NCBI GenBank assembly: GCA_016780825.1
Contig: JADHLF010000014.1
Span: forward strand, 1-48,144
Reading direction: 5' to 3'
DNA: 48,144 bases
Origin: Planktomarina sp.
GTDB taxonomy: Bacteria; Pseudomonadota; Alphaproteobacteria; Rhodobacterales; Rhodobacteraceae
Shown here in pieces: positions 1 to 7,995 of this stretch. The notes beneath the pieces were generated by a model, which was given only the letters and a program-made list of their open reading frames with translations, had not been told where the DNA came from and did not search any database. Made by a program: the position numbers and the translations under genes. Position 1 is the first letter of the stretch. Every line of letters begins with the position of its first letter.

Positions 1-484
1 CTAGTAAGTCGATATGCAGTTGTTTGTTCATCGAATGAACCAAACCGCCCACATATCTCTTCAGATACTAAAATTTCAAATAACGTGACACAAAAATCCT
101 CAAATTACGCAATAACATAATGCGCAAAATGATCGGTTTGTTATCGGTTGTCTTCACACGAACCGTAATCTGTAAGACCCGACGTTCGCACCGTTGTCGC
201 TCAGCGCCTCCGGTAACGGGGGTTCTAAGGTTCCCCGCTGAGAGTCGCAAGAGCTATTTTCATCTTTCTTTCATTTTTTTCATTTCCAGCGATTTTCGCG
301 AATTTTAAAGGCTCTGCGCAATATTTGAACTTAAAATGAGCGGCCTGCGTAACAATCGATCCGGCCGCATAGCTCAATGCGCGTTTTTGGGGGCGTGGCG
401 ATCTTTGGAAGCCGAGATCAACACAAGTGTCGCCAATCTCGGCACCTGAGTCGTGTGATTTTCGCCCTGGGACGACCAGCCTAG
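1..484. other. Gene-free spacer with several inverted repeats
   Basis: No convincing gene is present. The short reading frames here have no recognisable family and lie over inverted repeats. Visible structures are a hairpin with 7-bp outer arms (CTCAGCG at 200-206, CGCTGAG at 236-242) and an inner GGGG/CCCC stem, a 6-bp pair GCGGCC/GGCCGC (340-345, 363-368), an 8-bp pair GCCGAGAT/ATCTCGGC (411-418, 436-443), and a 16-bp perfect palindrome at 477-492 that includes the stop codon of the next gene. The first 130 bases are AT-rich. It may hold a structured RNA or terminators of a gene outside the window; I cannot identify one. Confidence 0.5.
197..245. other. GC-rich stem-loop, possible structured RNA segment
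   Basis: Arms CTCAGCG (200-206) and CGCTGAG (236-242) pair perfectly, and inside them GGGG (219-222) pairs with CCCC (233-236 region) around a TTCTAAGGTT loop. The element sits in an otherwise AT-rich spacer. It lacks a following T-run on the plus strand (a TTTT run only at 257-260), so it is not a clear terminator. Family unknown. Confidence 0.35.
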
Positions 485-492
485 CTAGGCTG
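477..492. repeat. 16-bp perfect palindrome at gene end
   Basis: CAGCCTAGCTAGGCTG equals its own reverse complement. It contains the TAG stop codon (485-487, minus) of the adjacent membrane protein gene. It could be a protein binding site or part of a 3' end structure; nothing in the sequence decides this. Confidence 0.5.
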
Positions 493-913
493 TCGTTGTC
501 ACAGCGATTCCCACCAGGACCAAAACCAATGCACTGCGCGCCACCATAGGCATGATCTTCATCAGCTTGGGATTCGGGGCCTGGCCTTTCTTGGCCATCG
601 CTGACGGATAGACGTTCATAAAGACCACCACCCCCAGCAAAGCCGTCGCCCCTAGAAGTTTAACATGGAAGGCCAGCCCGAGGCTCATGCCCCCATAGAC
701 GCGATAGGCCAATCCAAATCCCGTCAGCCACAGCAAGACCATCGCAACCAAACCGATCCGCGCCAATTTGCGCATGGTTTTTTGCGTCGCGGCAGAGGGG
801 GCTTCTTGCGCCAATTGATGCTCCTTCATCAAAAGACTATTGGCAACGCCCAGCCCGCCCGCCAAAAACAGTCCCAAAAAGTGAAAGAATTTCAAAACTA
901 CAACAAGAGTCAT
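485..913 (-). CDS. Small four-helix membrane protein, unknown function
   Basis: A 142-residue protein with about four hydrophobic segments (roughly residues 3-27, 50-70, 80-100, 122-140) and short polar loops. The N-terminal segment contains a KFFHFLG motif. Size and topology resemble small CopD/HemJ-like or DUF2214-like inner-membrane proteins, but I do not see a signature that assigns it to one. An AGGG-containing stretch lies just before the ATG at 913. It is separated from rsmJ upstream on the same strand by about 60 bases, so co-transcription is possible. I am confident it is a gene and not of its function. Confidence 0.75.
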   Translation of the reverse strand: MTLVVVLKFFHFLGLFLAGGLGVANSLLMKEHQLAQEAPSAATQKTMRKLARIGLVAMVLLWLTGFGLAYRVYGGMSLGLAFHVKLLGATALLGVVVFMNVYPSAMAKKGQAPNPKLMKIMPMVARSALVLVLVGIAVTTTA

Positions 914-974
914 ATGACCGCCCTACTCATTCAATGATTACTTTTGCCCAGAAAGCCACATTCTCACATCAAGG

Positions 975-1601
975 TCAAACGGCACCGGCTTCGCAGCCCG
1001 TGGTGCACATGAATACGTCATAGCGCGTAGATTTGCCCAAAATCTGATGCGAGCAGGGTTTGATCCCGGGCATCGGGGCCGCTTTCGCCGGCCATTTCAG
1101 CACCACCCGCTGGCCGGCATGCCGCAATGCCACCAGCATCAGCTCTTCGGCATCTTCATCGGTGCCGACAATTTCGCGCACCTGACGCAGTTCGCGTTTG
1201 ACCAAGGCCGAATTTTTGCGCGGCGGATGCATTGGGTCAATCAATACCGCCTCTGCATCCAGCTCTGGCAAAAGCGCTTTGGCATCCCCATGCAGGAGAG
1301 TCATCCGGGAAAGAATCTCGCCAAAGACACCTCCCTCCTGCCGCGCCCGCGCCATGCCATCTTGCAACAAGCCATGCATGACATCGGAGCGTTCGATCAT
1401 CGTCACCTCGGCCCCCAGCGAGGCCAAAAGAAAAGAATCGCGTCCAAGGCCGGCAGTCGCATCGACAATTCTTGGCGTTTTACCAGCGCGCAGGCCCATC
1501 GCCTTGGCCAGGTCTTGGCCGCGCCCACCACCAAAGCGCAACCGATGTGCCACAGCTCCGGTCACAAAATCGACCCGCAATGCGCCTTGTGCCGGTGTCA
1601 C
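975..1601 (-). CDS. rsmJ: 16S rRNA (guanine-1516-N2)-methyltransferase RsmJ
   Basis: Predicted S-adenosylmethionine-dependent methyltransferase that modifies G1516 of 16S rRNA. The 208-residue protein has the RsmJ N-terminal signature VDFVTGAVAHR followed by FGGGRGQDLAKA (residues 10-34), the cofactor motif DATAGLGRDS (47-56) and the family's DPMHPPRK motif (122-129). E. coli RsmJ is about 250 residues; this one is shorter at the N terminus but keeps the fold core. The start is GTG at 1601 and overlaps the TGA of the upstream decarboxylase gene (GTGA), so translation is probably coupled. The family is best known from gammaproteobacteria, so its presence here may be old transfer. Confidence 0.88.
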   Translation of the reverse strand: MTPAQGALRVDFVTGAVAHRLRFGGGRGQDLAKAMGLRAGKTPRIVDATAGLGRDSFLLASLGAEVTMIERSDVMHGLLQDGMARARQEGGVFGEILSRMTLLHGDAKALLPELDAEAVLIDPMHPPRKNSALVKRELRQVREIVGTDEDAEELMLVALRHAGQRVVLKWPAKAAPMPGIKPCSHQILGKSTRYDVFMCTTGCEAGAV

Positions 1602-3184
1602 GACAAGATATTGGGCGACAGGTAGATCAACGTTGTGCGATCCGCTTGGAAGGCCGCTGTCACCGCCTCTTGCATCTGTGCCAGTGTCTCTGGCGCAGAT
1701 GCCTCTGCCCCATAGGCCCGCGCCAGTTCCAGAAAATTTGGATTTTTGGCAATGACCGCATTGGGGGCGATCTGGGCGCTGCGCATACTGTCTTCAATCT
1801 CTTTCAACTTGCCATTGTCCCATAGGATAATTGGCAAAGGCTGGCCAAGCTCAACGGCTGTACCCAGCTCTTGAACAGAATACTGAAAACCATAATCCCC
1901 AGCAATCGCCAGCGTCGGCTTGCCGGGCCGTGCCACAGCACCGCCAATGGCCGCCGGCAGCGCATAGCCCAGCGTCCCAAAACCCGAGGGATGGTGCCAA
2001 TGTTTGGCGCGTGTCATCGGCCAAATTTCATTGGCGACATAGGCAAATTGCGTCATATCTGAATAAATCATCGCATCTTCGGGAACAACGGCACGCAGGG
2101 CCTCGATGATAGAGATGATCCCGGGGCGTTCCGATTCAGTTTCTGCCCGCCAAAGCCCGCGTTGATGCGCCACCGATTGGACCTGCCACTGCGATAGGGA
2201 GTCCGCCATCAAGGGCCTGAGGCTGGCCATGGCCTCTTCGGCCCGCGCAAGGATCGCCACCTCTGCACGCTGCATATCGGCAAGACACTCCGGGTCGATA
2301 TCAATCCGGTAGAGCGGGCAGCTATGTCCCAGATGCGCACGCCATAAGTCCACCTCCGCCAATTCGGTCCCAATGGCGACGACGCAATCTGCTTGTGCTA
2401 CAATTTGCGCTGAGCTGGGCCGGGCCAAAGCGGCCCCAAAATTAAGCGGATAATCCCAAGGCACAATTCCGCGCCCCGCATAGGTCTCGAAACATGCCGC
2501 CCCGCAAGCCTCAAGAACCGCAGCAAGATCCGCGCCCGCTTTGGCAGCCCCGCCGCCGATGACAAAGAGCGGCTTCGAGGCCGCAGACAGCGCCGCAGCA
2601 AGCGGGCGCATATCTACACCACAAGATCCCAAGGCCTCGGCAAGCCCCGCCCGTCGGCGCGGCGCAGGCGCGGCCTGCCCTTCCAACTGTGCGATGGGCA
2701 CTTGTATGTGCTTGCTGCGCGGACGAACGGTTTCAAACTCAAGCATGGCGCGGTCAATCAAATCATAGGCCGCCTCTGCGCTATTGGCCTGATAGGACCA
2801 ATCGCAAACGCTGTCAGCGGCGGAGGCTTGATCCAACATTTGATGCAGCTGCCCGCGCCGGGCCGCGGTCTCATCCAAACAGCTTGACAGCACCAACATC
2901 GACACGGAATCCGAATAGGCCTGTCCCATCGCGGTCATGATATTGCACAGACCCGGCCCGGTAATGACATAGGCCACCCCAGGCTTGCCACTCGCCCGCG
3001 CATAGCCATCAGCCATAAAGCCCGCGCCCTGCTCATGGCGCGCCAAAATATGGCGGATACCGGCCTCTTCAATACCGCGGTACATTTCCTGATTGTGCAC
3101 GCCGGGAATCCCAAAAATGACGTCCACACCGCGATCTTTCAACATATGTGAAATCTGTGCCCCTAGGGGTTTCTGGTCCGGCAT
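1598..3184 (-). CDS. Thiamine-diphosphate-dependent 2-oxoacid decarboxylase (acetolactate-synthase-like)
   Basis: A 528-residue thiamine diphosphate enzyme of the acetolactate synthase/benzoylformate decarboxylase superfamily. The N-terminal pyrimidine-binding domain carries the catalytic glutamate in LARHEQGAGFMADGYAR (about residue 51), the central domain has the IGGGAAKAG region, and the C-terminal domain has the metal/diphosphate motif starting GDYGFQ and ending in ILWDN. The N-terminal region (IFGIPGVHNQEMYRG) resembles proteins annotated as 5-guanidino-2-oxopentanoate decarboxylase, which would place it in arginine breakdown by transamination, but the substrate cannot be read from sequence. 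Start choice: ATG at 3184, preceded by GGAGGA and overlapping the TAA of trkH (TAATG); an in-frame ATG four codons earlier has no such site. It lies between trkH and rsmJ. Confidence 0.82.
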   Translation of the reverse strand: MPDQKPLGAQISHMLKDRGVDVIFGIPGVHNQEMYRGIEEAGIRHILARHEQGAGFMADGYARASGKPGVAYVITGPGLCNIMTAMGQAYSDSVSMLVLSSCLDETAARRGQLHQMLDQASAADSVCDWSYQANSAEAAYDLIDRAMLEFETVRPRSKHIQVPIAQLEGQAAPAPRRRAGLAEALGSCGVDMRPLAAALSAASKPLFVIGGGAAKAGADLAAVLEACGAACFETYAGRGIVPWDYPLNFGAALARPSSAQIVAQADCVVAIGTELAEVDLWRAHLGHSCPLYRIDIDPECLADMQRAEVAILARAEEAMASLRPLMADSLSQWQVQSVAHQRGLWRAETESERPGIISIIEALRAVVPEDAMIYSDMTQFAYVANEIWPMTRAKHWHHPSGFGTLGYALPAAIGGAVARPGKPTLAIAGDYGFQYSVQELGTAVELGQPLPIILWDNGKLKEIEDSMRSAQIAPNAVIAKNPNFLELARAYGAEASAPETLAQMQEAVTAAFQADRTTLIYLSPNILS

Positions 3185-4632
3185 TAATTCCTCCAAAATC
3201 TAAGTGTGAATAATGTGTAGACGGCCAGAAGCTCCAATCGTCCAAGTAACATGGTAAAGGCCAAAATCCATTTTGCGCTGTCGCTCAATGTGCTGTAATT
3301 TCCAGATGGGCCAATCACCTCTCCCAAACCGGGCCCAATATTGGCCAGAGCCGCCGCCGCGCCCGAGAAGGCTGTCAACAAATCAAGCCCCGTGAGCGCC
3401 AATGCCATCGCTGAGACCCCAAGTGAGACGAAGAATATCACAAAGAAAGAAATCACCGAATTGATAACATCCATACCCACAATTCGGCCCTGATAACGCA
3501 GATTAAAGATCCCGTTGGGACTGTGAATTTTGCGCAGCTGCATGTGAATGGCCGAGACCAAGAGTTGGTAGCGAAACACTTTGACCGAGCAAGAGGTCGA
3601 CCCCGCGCACCCCCCCACAAGCCCAGCATAGAAAAACACCACCAAGGCCACAGGACCCCAATTGCTGTAATCCGCGCTGGCGTATCCCGTCCCGGTGGTG
3701 ATCGACACCACATTAAAGAGCGCTTTTCGAAAGCCCAGCTCACCGGCCAACTGATGACCCTGCCACAGCACCAGTGTTAAAAACCCGACCGTCACCAGGA
3801 GCACGATGAAAAATACACGCACTTGGGAATCGAGAAACAAAGAGCCCGGCGCCCCGTTGATCAGCTGCACATAGCGCACGAAGGGCAATGCCGCCAAACA
3901 CATGAACACCACAGCCGCATATTCCGTTGAGGCGCCAAATTTTACAAAAGAGCTGTCATAGGTCGAAAACCCCCCCGTTGCGATGGTGGTCATTGCATGC
4001 AGCACCGCATCAAAACTGCGCATGCCTGTTGCGATATAGATCACCGCACAGGCCCCCGTGAGGCCGACATAGAGCCAAGCAACTTGCGCGGCGATTTCCG
4101 TAGCCCGCGGCAAAATTTTACCGAATGTGTCAAAGCCCTCGGATTTAAAGATTTGCATCCCGCCCACGCGCAACTCCGGCAAAAACACCATAGCCACAAC
4201 GATAATCCCAATGCCGCCCAACCATTGCAGGATCGAGCGCCAGAGCAAAAGACCATCGGGCAGGTAATCCAAACCTGAAATCACCGTCGCTCCGGTGGTG
4301 GTCAGCCCGGACATGGCCTCAAAAAACGCATCGGTAAAACTCGAGTCCGTTGCGCCCAAGGCAAAGGGCAAGGCGCCAAAAATCGGCAGGGCCAGCCAAA
4401 CCCCTGAAGTCAGCAAGAATGTCTGTTGTAAGGTGAGACCCCGCGCCACCTCACGGCGCGTCGCCAAATACATCATGCTCCCCGCCAAACAGGTGATCAG
4501 AGCAGATTCCAAAAAAACGCCCGCATGGCCATTGCCGCGAGACATATCCAAAGCCATGGGAAACATCATAGTGAGCCCCAAGCAACTCACCAGCAATCCG
4601 ATCACATTGAAGACGGGGCGCACATCAAACAT
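3184..4632 (-). CDS. trkH: Trk-type potassium uptake protein, TrkH family
   Basis: The 482-residue integral membrane protein is the ion-conducting subunit of a Trk/Ktr potassium uptake system. It shows four membrane-pore-membrane repeats, with selectivity-filter segments visible as LTTTGATV, TIATGGFST, ITTGTGYAS and ANIGPGLG. Such channels normally work with a cytoplasmic NAD/ATP-binding TrkA or KtrA subunit, which is not in this window. The ATG at 4632 has only a weak ribosome binding site. The gene ends in TAATG with the next gene. Confidence 0.93.
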   Translation of the reverse strand: MFDVRPVFNVIGLLVSCLGLTMMFPMALDMSRGNGHAGVFLESALITCLAGSMMYLATRREVARGLTLQQTFLLTSGVWLALPIFGALPFALGATDSSFTDAFFEAMSGLTTTGATVISGLDYLPDGLLLWRSILQWLGGIGIIVVAMVFLPELRVGGMQIFKSEGFDTFGKILPRATEIAAQVAWLYVGLTGACAVIYIATGMRSFDAVLHAMTTIATGGFSTYDSSFVKFGASTEYAAVVFMCLAALPFVRYVQLINGAPGSLFLDSQVRVFFIVLLVTVGFLTLVLWQGHQLAGELGFRKALFNVVSITTGTGYASADYSNWGPVALVVFFYAGLVGGCAGSTSCSVKVFRYQLLVSAIHMQLRKIHSPNGIFNLRYQGRIVGMDVINSVISFFVIFFVSLGVSAMALALTGLDLLTAFSGAAAALANIGPGLGEVIGPSGNYSTLSDSAKWILAFTMLLGRLELLAVYTLFTLRFWRN

Positions 4633-4672
4633 GCGTTAAGCGATGGCAATGAATGCCCCGCAAGTCAAGCGA

Positions 4673-5674
4673 TCACCCAACGTGAAAGAGGCTGGAAAAC
4701 GTGCTTGGATCCATGCTGGTTTGCGCAAAGGTTGGACCCTCTGTCAGAACAGAAATCGCATCATGGCTGTGCAGGCTTTCTTGATGGCTGGCAATCACAC
4801 GGAAATCGCCAATGCGCGGGTCACCCTGCAATTGCTCGCAAAACAGCCGCGCGGCATCTTCAACAAAAATCGGATTGGCCGCGTTTAACTCCGCAAAGGC
4901 TTGCTCATCTTCGCGTTTGACCATGACCTGTGTCTCCGTTGCCACGGCCTTGCGGCACAGCTCCACCAAATCTTCAAACCAAAGGCGCGGCTGCCCCTCT
5001 GCCAAAACCACGGAGATCCGCGCCACAGACCTCTGCGAATGCGGCGTGGCCAACTGCCCGCGCTCACGGCGTGCGTGCTCGGACAACTCCAGCGAGCACG
5101 GGCAAGTGGACGAATAGACGTAATCGAGGTGCACAATTCTATGACGTTGCCCCGCGCGCTCCACAACTTCCAAAGCAATGTTGTAATATTGAAAGCCACT
5201 CAACCCGCTGCGCAGGCTCTTCACTTTCATAGGAAAAGACAGGCGCATTTGCAGCCTAGCATCAAAACTTTCTAAATCGGCTTTATAGTCATCCAGCGTG
5301 CGCGCCATGACATCAAAGCTGAAAGTCTCCTCTGCTTGGCGATAAAATGTGCGCATAATGCGCGACATATTAATGCCCTTTTTCTCCGCATCCAAAGAGA
5401 CCGAGCCCGTAACCGACGTTTCCAACACCAATGGATCAGCGTCCCGCGTGTGAAACCGGATCGGCAAGCGGAAATTGGAAATCCCCACATGTTGAATGAA
5501 TTTTTGCGCGCCGCGGATCAACGAGGTCGGGCCGTTTTGGAGGTCGGGCAGGCTGCGGATGTAGTCGGCATCCGCTACAAAATCCTGCGCATAGTCGCGG
5601 CTCAGGTCTTGCGTTTCATCGGGAGCTTCCACAGTCGATGCGGCGTCATCCATGGACGGAAGGTGAATATTCAC
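4673..5674 (-). CDS. folE2: GTP cyclohydrolase FolE2
   Basis: Type IB GTP cyclohydrolase, which converts GTP to 7,8-dihydroneopterin triphosphate, the first step of folate and queuosine-type pterin synthesis. The protein contains the FolE2 core with the metal-binding Cys region YSSTCPCSLELSEH, the SFPMKVKSLRSGLSG segment and the C-terminal SHQESLHSHDA. I chose the GTG at 5674 (333 residues) because AAAGGGGA lies about 8 bases upstream and the protein then begins VNIHLPSMDD, as in family members; the longer reading frame adds 28 residues of non-conserved sequence. FolE2 enzymes use metals other than zinc and are often zinc-regulated elsewhere; I see no clear Zur box here. A spacer of about 120 bases separates it from metZ. 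Confidence 0.92.
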   Translation of the reverse strand: MNIHLPSMDDAASTVEAPDETQDLSRDYAQDFVADADYIRSLPDLQNGPTSLIRGAQKFIQHVGISNFRLPIRFHTRDADPLVLETSVTGSVSLDAEKKGINMSRIMRTFYRQAEETFSFDVMARTLDDYKADLESFDARLQMRLSFPMKVKSLRSGLSGFQYYNIALEVVERAGQRHRIVHLDYVYSSTCPCSLELSEHARRERGQLATPHSQRSVARISVVLAEGQPRLWFEDLVELCRKAVATETQVMVKREDEQAFAELNAANPIFVEDAARLFCEQLQGDPRIGDFRVIASHQESLHSHDAISVLTEGPTFAQTSMDPSTFSSLFHVG

Positions 5675-5797
5675 GGCAATTTCCCCTTTCAAAGGTGCGG
5701 GCCTAATCCCTATTATTTTGGGGATCATCGGGCAGGATTTCAACTTCTTTCTCAGCAAGCTAGTTTGCGCAGGAGAATTTCAAGCACCTTTCACCGA

Positions 5798-6982
5798 TTA
5801 ACCCTCTGTACCCGCCGCATCCAGCGCCGCCATAAGATCCGCTTCAAGATCCCGCGCACTCTCCAGCCCGACCGAGAACCGCAACAATCCTGGCGTGATG
5901 CCCAGCAGGTCTTTTTGCGCCTGAGGCAAGCGCTGATGTGTTGTGGTCGCGGGATGGGTGATAATCGACTTGGAATCCCCTAGGTTGTTGGAAATAAGGA
6001 TGATATCCAAAGCATTCATAAACCGAAAAGCGCGGTCTTTGCTGCCAACGTCCAAGGCCATCACGGTCCCGCCCGCGCCCATTTGCGCCTGCGTCAGCGC
6101 AAATTGCGGGTGGGATTTCAAGCCGGGGTAAATCACACGCTCAAGATCTTTTCGGTGCAGCAAAGCCTCTGCCAAAATATTGGCCGTCTCGACCTGCGCA
6201 TGCACACGCAGCTCCAAAGTTTCCAAACTTTTCACCATCATCCAAGCGTTAAAGGGGCTCATCGCGCCGCCTGTATGCTTCATAAATGGCTCTATTATAC
6301 CGCGAATGACTTCTTTCGTTCCCAGAATCACCCCGCCCAGGCCACGGCCCTGCCCGTCGATATGTTTAGTGGCAGAATAGATCACCACATCCACGCCCAA
6401 CGCGATGGCCTTTGAATAAACGGGTGTTGAAAACACGTTGTCCACCACCACATAAGCGCCCACCGCATGGGCAAGCGCAGCGACCTGCGCTATATCAATC
6501 ACCTCAAGCGTCGGGTTGGAAATACTCTCGAAGAAAACAAGTCTTGTCTGCGGTGTAATCGCCTCAGCCCAGGCGTTCATGTCCAATCCATCCACGAGGG
6601 TCACCTGCACACCAAAGCGCGCCAAAACATCTTCCAAGACGTAAAGACAAGAGCCAAACAGCGCCCGCGCCGCCACCACATGATCGCCCGCTTTCGTCAT
6701 TGCGGCCAAAGCCCCATGCACCGCCGCCATACCGCTGGCCGTGGCAAACCCATCTTCCGCACCCTCCAAAGCGGCGATCCGCTCCTCAAACATGCGCACG
6801 GTGGGATTGCCATATCTGGCATAGATGAATTCATCCGCCCCGGCCTGTTCAAACCTCGCCTCCGCCGCTTCTGCCGTGGCATAGACAAAGCCCTGTGTCA
6901 TAAAAATAGCTTCAGACATTTCAGAAAACTGCGAGCGCCGGGTGCCGGCATGCACCGCGAGTGTACGTTTGTCGCGTGTCAT
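5798..6982 (-). CDS. metZ: O-succinylhomoserine sulfhydrylase
   Basis: Pyridoxal-phosphate enzyme of the Cys/Met metabolism family, making homocysteine directly from O-succinylhomoserine and sulfide. Visible motifs are YARYGNPT, the substrate/cofactor region ATASGMAAV, DNVFSTP and the Schiff-base lysine in IYSATKHIDGQG. Length is 394 residues from the ATG at 6982, which has an ideal AAGGAGG 6 bases upstream and yields MTRDKRTLAVHAGTRR; an ATG 57 bases upstream overlies the leader's terminator hairpin and has no such site. The leader carries a SAM-II riboswitch and a terminator, which supports the methionine-pathway assignment. It is transcribed divergently from the glutathione S-transferase gene. 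Confidence 0.93.
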   Translation of the reverse strand: MTRDKRTLAVHAGTRRSQFSEMSEAIFMTQGFVYATAEAAEARFEQAGADEFIYARYGNPTVRMFEERIAALEGAEDGFATASGMAAVHGALAAMTKAGDHVVAARALFGSCLYVLEDVLARFGVQVTLVDGLDMNAWAEAITPQTRLVFFESISNPTLEVIDIAQVAALAHAVGAYVVVDNVFSTPVYSKAIALGVDVVIYSATKHIDGQGRGLGGVILGTKEVIRGIIEPFMKHTGGAMSPFNAWMMVKSLETLELRVHAQVETANILAEALLHRKDLERVIYPGLKSHPQFALTQAQMGAGGTVMALDVGSKDRAFRFMNALDIILISNNLGDSKSIITHPATTTHQRLPQAQKDLLGITPGLLRFSVGLESARDLEADLMAALDAAGTEG

Positions 6983-7002
6983 TTGACCCTCCTTAAAGGC
7001 AC

Positions 7003-7028
7003 AAAAAAACCCACCGGTGAAAGGCGGG
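7003..7028 (-). terminator. Attenuator-type hairpin between SAM-II aptamer and metZ
   Basis: On the minus strand CCCGCC, a 7-base loop and GGTGGG form a 6-bp stem (one G-U pair) followed at once by seven T residues. It lies downstream of the aptamer and upstream of the metZ ribosome binding site, where an intrinsic terminator would abort transcription when methionine is plentiful. Confidence 0.65.
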
Positions 7029-7045
7029 GTCTCTGTCATATCCCA

Positions 7046-7104
7046 AACCCTTTTAGCAGCTTATTTAACGTGGCCCGCAATCCGGTAACAAATCGCCACG
7101 CGCC
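7046..7104 (-). promoter_or_regulatory. SAM-II riboswitch
   Basis: On the minus strand, stem P1 is CGTGGC (7095-7100) pairing with GCCACG (7069-7074). The loop has the SAM-II sequence blocks GATTTGTTACCG and ATTGC; after the stem come TTAAATAA and GCTGCTAAAAGGG (7048-7060), the conserved 3' pseudoknot strand. The order and spacing of these blocks match the known SAM-II pseudoknot, found before metA/metX/metZ genes of Rhizobiales and Rhodobacterales. Ligand binding should lower metZ expression. Assignment is by pattern recognition, not a covariance-model search. Confidence 0.87.
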
Positions 7105-7214
7105 TTAAATAATGACCCAACCCAAGAGGGTCAACACGCAAATTCGCCCATTTGCCCCTTGCGCTCAAAGCGATAGCCCGAATACTGGCCCAAAGCGGCA
7201 ATAGGACAGATGCG

Positions 7215-7916
7215 ATGATCGATTTTTACTACTGGCCAACACCGAATGGATGGAAAATCGCAATTGCGCTTGAGGAAATGAACCTTCCCTATACCACCCG
7301 GCTGGTGAACATCGGCAAAGGCGAGCAATTCAAACCGGATTTCTTGAAAATCTCGCCCAACAACCGCATGCCAGCGATTGTCGATCATGACGGCCCTGAT
7401 GGCGCGCCGCTCGCGCTCTTTGAAAGCGGGGCCATCTTGCAATACCTCGCGCGCAAGACGGGGAGATTCTATGGCACAACCTATCGCGACCAGCTGGCCG
7501 TCGATCAATGGCTGATGTGGCAAATGGGTGGACTTGGCCCCATGGCGGGACAAAATCATCACTTCAACAAATACGCCCCGCTCATGGGTGAGGATTTAAC
7601 CTACGCCAAAGACAGATACACCGAGGAAACCGCGCGCCTATACCGGGTCCTCAACACGCAGCTGGCGCAGAGTGACTATGTTGCAGGTGATTTTTTCTCA
7701 ATCGCCGATATGGCGATCTGGCCCTGGGCGTCCCTCTGGGAGGGGCAAAAACAGACCCTTGAGGACAAACCGCAGTTGGCCCGCTGGCTGCAAGCCTGCG
7801 CCGCGCGCCGCGGCGTTACTGCTGGCCATGGGTTGCATTTGGACCTGCGGGTGACCCCGAAATCAAGTGACAAAGACAGCCTAGATCAGCTCTTCAAAAC
7901 GAACTCACCACCCTGA
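7215..7916 (+). CDS. Glutathione S-transferase family protein (YfcG/YghU-like)
   Basis: A 233-residue cytosolic thiol transferase. The N-terminal thioredoxin-fold domain begins MIDFYYWPTPNGWK, with the cis-proline motif NNRMPAI and the glutathione-binding LFESGAIL around residues 52-80. The helical C-terminal domain includes QWLMWQMGGLGPM and SIADMAIWPW. These are typical of the nu-class/YfcG group, whose members reduce disulfides and organic peroxides with glutathione rather than acting as classical conjugating enzymes. I chose the ATG at 7215 because the family starts there; the longer frame adds 21 unrelated residues that overlap the metZ leader side. Confidence 0.9.
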   Translation: MIDFYYWPTPNGWKIAIALEEMNLPYTTRLVNIGKGEQFKPDFLKISPNNRMPAIVDHDGPDGAPLALFESGAILQYLARKTGRFYGTTYRDQLAVDQWLMWQMGGLGPMAGQNHHFNKYAPLMGEDLTYAKDRYTEETARLYRVLNTQLAQSDYVAGDFFSIADMAIWPWASLWEGQKQTLEDKPQLARWLQACAARRGVTAGHGLHLDLRVTPKSSDKDSLDQLFKTNSPP

Positions 7917-7929
7917 CCCCGCGCCTTGA

Positions 7930-7977
7930 GCCTGCCGGAGGCAGGCGAAAGGAAAAAGGGAATGCGGCGTAGCCGCA
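7930..7977. terminator. Two hairpins between convergent genes
   Basis: GCCTGCC-GGA-GGCAGGC (7930-7946) and TGCGGC-GTA-GCCGCA (7963-7977) are perfect short hairpins with three-base loops, in the 79 bases between the convergent glutathione S-transferase and yciB genes. They likely act as 3' end structures for one or both transcripts. No long T-run follows either. Confidence 0.5.
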
Positions 7978-7995
7978 CCGCCCGGTCACCTCCGA

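Noticed and set aside
120..308. Short plus and minus reading frames in the first 300 bases
   Set aside because: They overlap each other and the stem-loops, have no family resemblance and no ribosome binding site.
5675..5797. Zinc-uptake regulator site before folE2
   Set aside because: The spacer contains no convincing palindrome of the Zur type; folE2 being zinc-regulated elsewhere is not evidence here.
7022..7039. Alternative metZ start at 7039
   Set aside because: That ATG lies in the riboswitch/terminator leader; the start at 6982 has a perfect ribosome binding site and the conserved N terminus.
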